A DNA stretch of 64,000 nt from Bradyrhizobium diazoefficiens (GTDB lineage Bacteria > Pseudomonadota > Alphaproteobacteria > Rhizobiales > Xanthobacteraceae), in NCBI RefSeq assembly GCF_016616235.1, contig NZ_CP067100.1, forward strand, positions 7,313,001 through 7,377,000, written 5' to 3'. Each line of letters begins with the position of its first letter. Position 1 is the first letter of the stretch. The notes under the pieces were generated by a model. The model was not told the origin of the DNA, made no database searches, and saw only the letters and a list, made by a program, of their open reading frames with translations. Below are positions 63,660 through 64,000 of this stretch, piece by piece. The position numbers and the translations under genes are program-made.

Positions 63660-63797
63660 GCGTCCTTCACCTCTCCCCGATGGGGAGAGGTCGCGCCGCA
63701 GGCGCGGGTGAGGGGGATCAGACCCCACGAGAGAGCAGAGCCCCTCACCCGCATCGCATCTGGCGATGCGATGCGACCTCTCCCTACGGGAGAGGTG
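63660..63797. repeat. Palindromic repeat family B, copy 5 (double)
   Basis: Two half-units face each other: ctctccccgatggggagagg with core CGCGCC (63692-63697) / GGCGCG (63701-63706) and gggtgaggg, then cccctcaccc with core GCATCGCATC (63751-63760) / GATGCGATGC (63765-63774) and gacctctccc. The flanks are conserved while the two cores differ and are each perfectly self-complementary. Confidence 0.88.
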
Positions 63798-63835
63798 GAC
63801 AATGCCGCCGCAGTTGGATCAGATCTCGGCATGCG

Positions 63836-64000
63836 CTACGGCTTGCTCGGGCGCAATTCGACGCCGACGCCCTTGTTGACGAAACGCAGCGTGTAGGACT
63901 TGCGGAAATCGAGGTCGGCCTTCACCACGCCCGCCTTCACCATCTTGTTGAAGAAGGAGGTGTAGCGCTCGTCGCTCATCGCGCCGATTCCGTTCTTCAG
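63836..64000 (-). CDS. ABC transporter substrate-binding protein, C-terminal end (continues beyond window)
   Basis: Fifty-four codons on the minus strand from the right window edge to TAG 63836-63838. The residues (ERYTSFFNKMVKAGVVKADL ... SYTLRFVNKGVGVELRPSKP) fit the C-terminal helix and strand of NMT1/SsuA-type periplasmic binding proteins, consistent with the permease and ATPase genes just downstream. The N-terminal signal peptide and binding site are outside the window, so the ligand cannot be judged. Confidence 0.7.
   Translation of the reverse strand: MKNGIGAMSDERYTSFFNKMVKAGVVKADLDFRKSYTLRFVNKGVGVELRPSKP

Noticed and set aside
1..64000. CRISPR arrays, tRNA or rRNA genes, prophage or plasmid origins.
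   Set aside because: No regularly spaced direct repeats, no tRNA-like cloverleaf and no replication or phage structural genes were recognised by eye; a tRNAscan or Infernal run would be decisive.

Overview
The window reads as chromosomal DNA of a Bradyrhizobium-like alphaproteobacterium (order Rhizobiales). This is inferred from the strongly G/C-biased third codon positions, the chvI-chvG-hprK-EIIA-HPr signalling block next to pckA, the many rhizobial-type palindromic intergenic repeats, and the alphaproteobacterial versions of most proteins. No rRNA, tRNA, CRISPR array or prophage was recognised.

Layout. 1-5 kb: the end of a PadR-type regulator, an Omp25/31-like porin, and a giant coiled-coil/Sel1 polarity-type protein. 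5.2-6.4 kb: an intact IS5-family element inserted in the centre of a palindromic repeat. 6.6-15 kb: a TauE/SafE exporter with its partner protein, an MBL-fold hydrolase, a divergent LysR/EamA pair, glycogen phosphorylase and a thioesterase. 15-25 kb: the central-metabolism and envelope-signalling block (pckA, a frameshifted TPR-CHAT protein, a HugZ-like protein, chvI, chvG, hprK, EIIA-Man, HPr). 25-37 kb: a GT39-like glycosyltransferase and lepA, then an accessory-looking stretch with an orphan membrane-anchored protein, a lytic transglycosylase, a cyclase-TPR protein lying between an intact Asp/Glu racemase gene and a fragment of the same gene, and several small or unknown proteins, including a 34-residue secreted peptide. 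37-41 kb: amidase, GNAT, acyl-CoA dehydrogenase-like flavoprotein, MepA. 42-45 kb: a molybdate locus (single-domain Mop, a periplasmic protein, modA, modB and a short modC without TOBE domain); two leaders in it share a sequence/hairpin motif. 45-55 kb: PepSY protein, K+/H+ antiporter, MscS channel, then map and radC, separated by an AdaA-type regulator, an EamA exporter, an OmpA-family protein and an intradiol dioxygenase. 55-58 kb: a compact four-gene cluster (outer-membrane protein, FMN-binding protein, ApbE flavin transferase, cytochrome-b-like membrane protein) that looks like an extracytoplasmic flavin-based electron-transfer system. 58-64 kb: a lysozyme-like protein without signal peptide, and a tightly overlapping minus-strand operon coding for an ABC importer, a D-2-hydroxyacid dehydrogenase and a protease-inhibitor-like protein.

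Most promising for follow-up: the flavinylation cluster; the shared RNA-like motif in front of mop and modA; the palindromic repeat family whose central hairpin changes sequence between copies but stays self-complementary; and the CHAT-protease gene interrupted by a single-base frameshift with its catalytic His and Cys intact.
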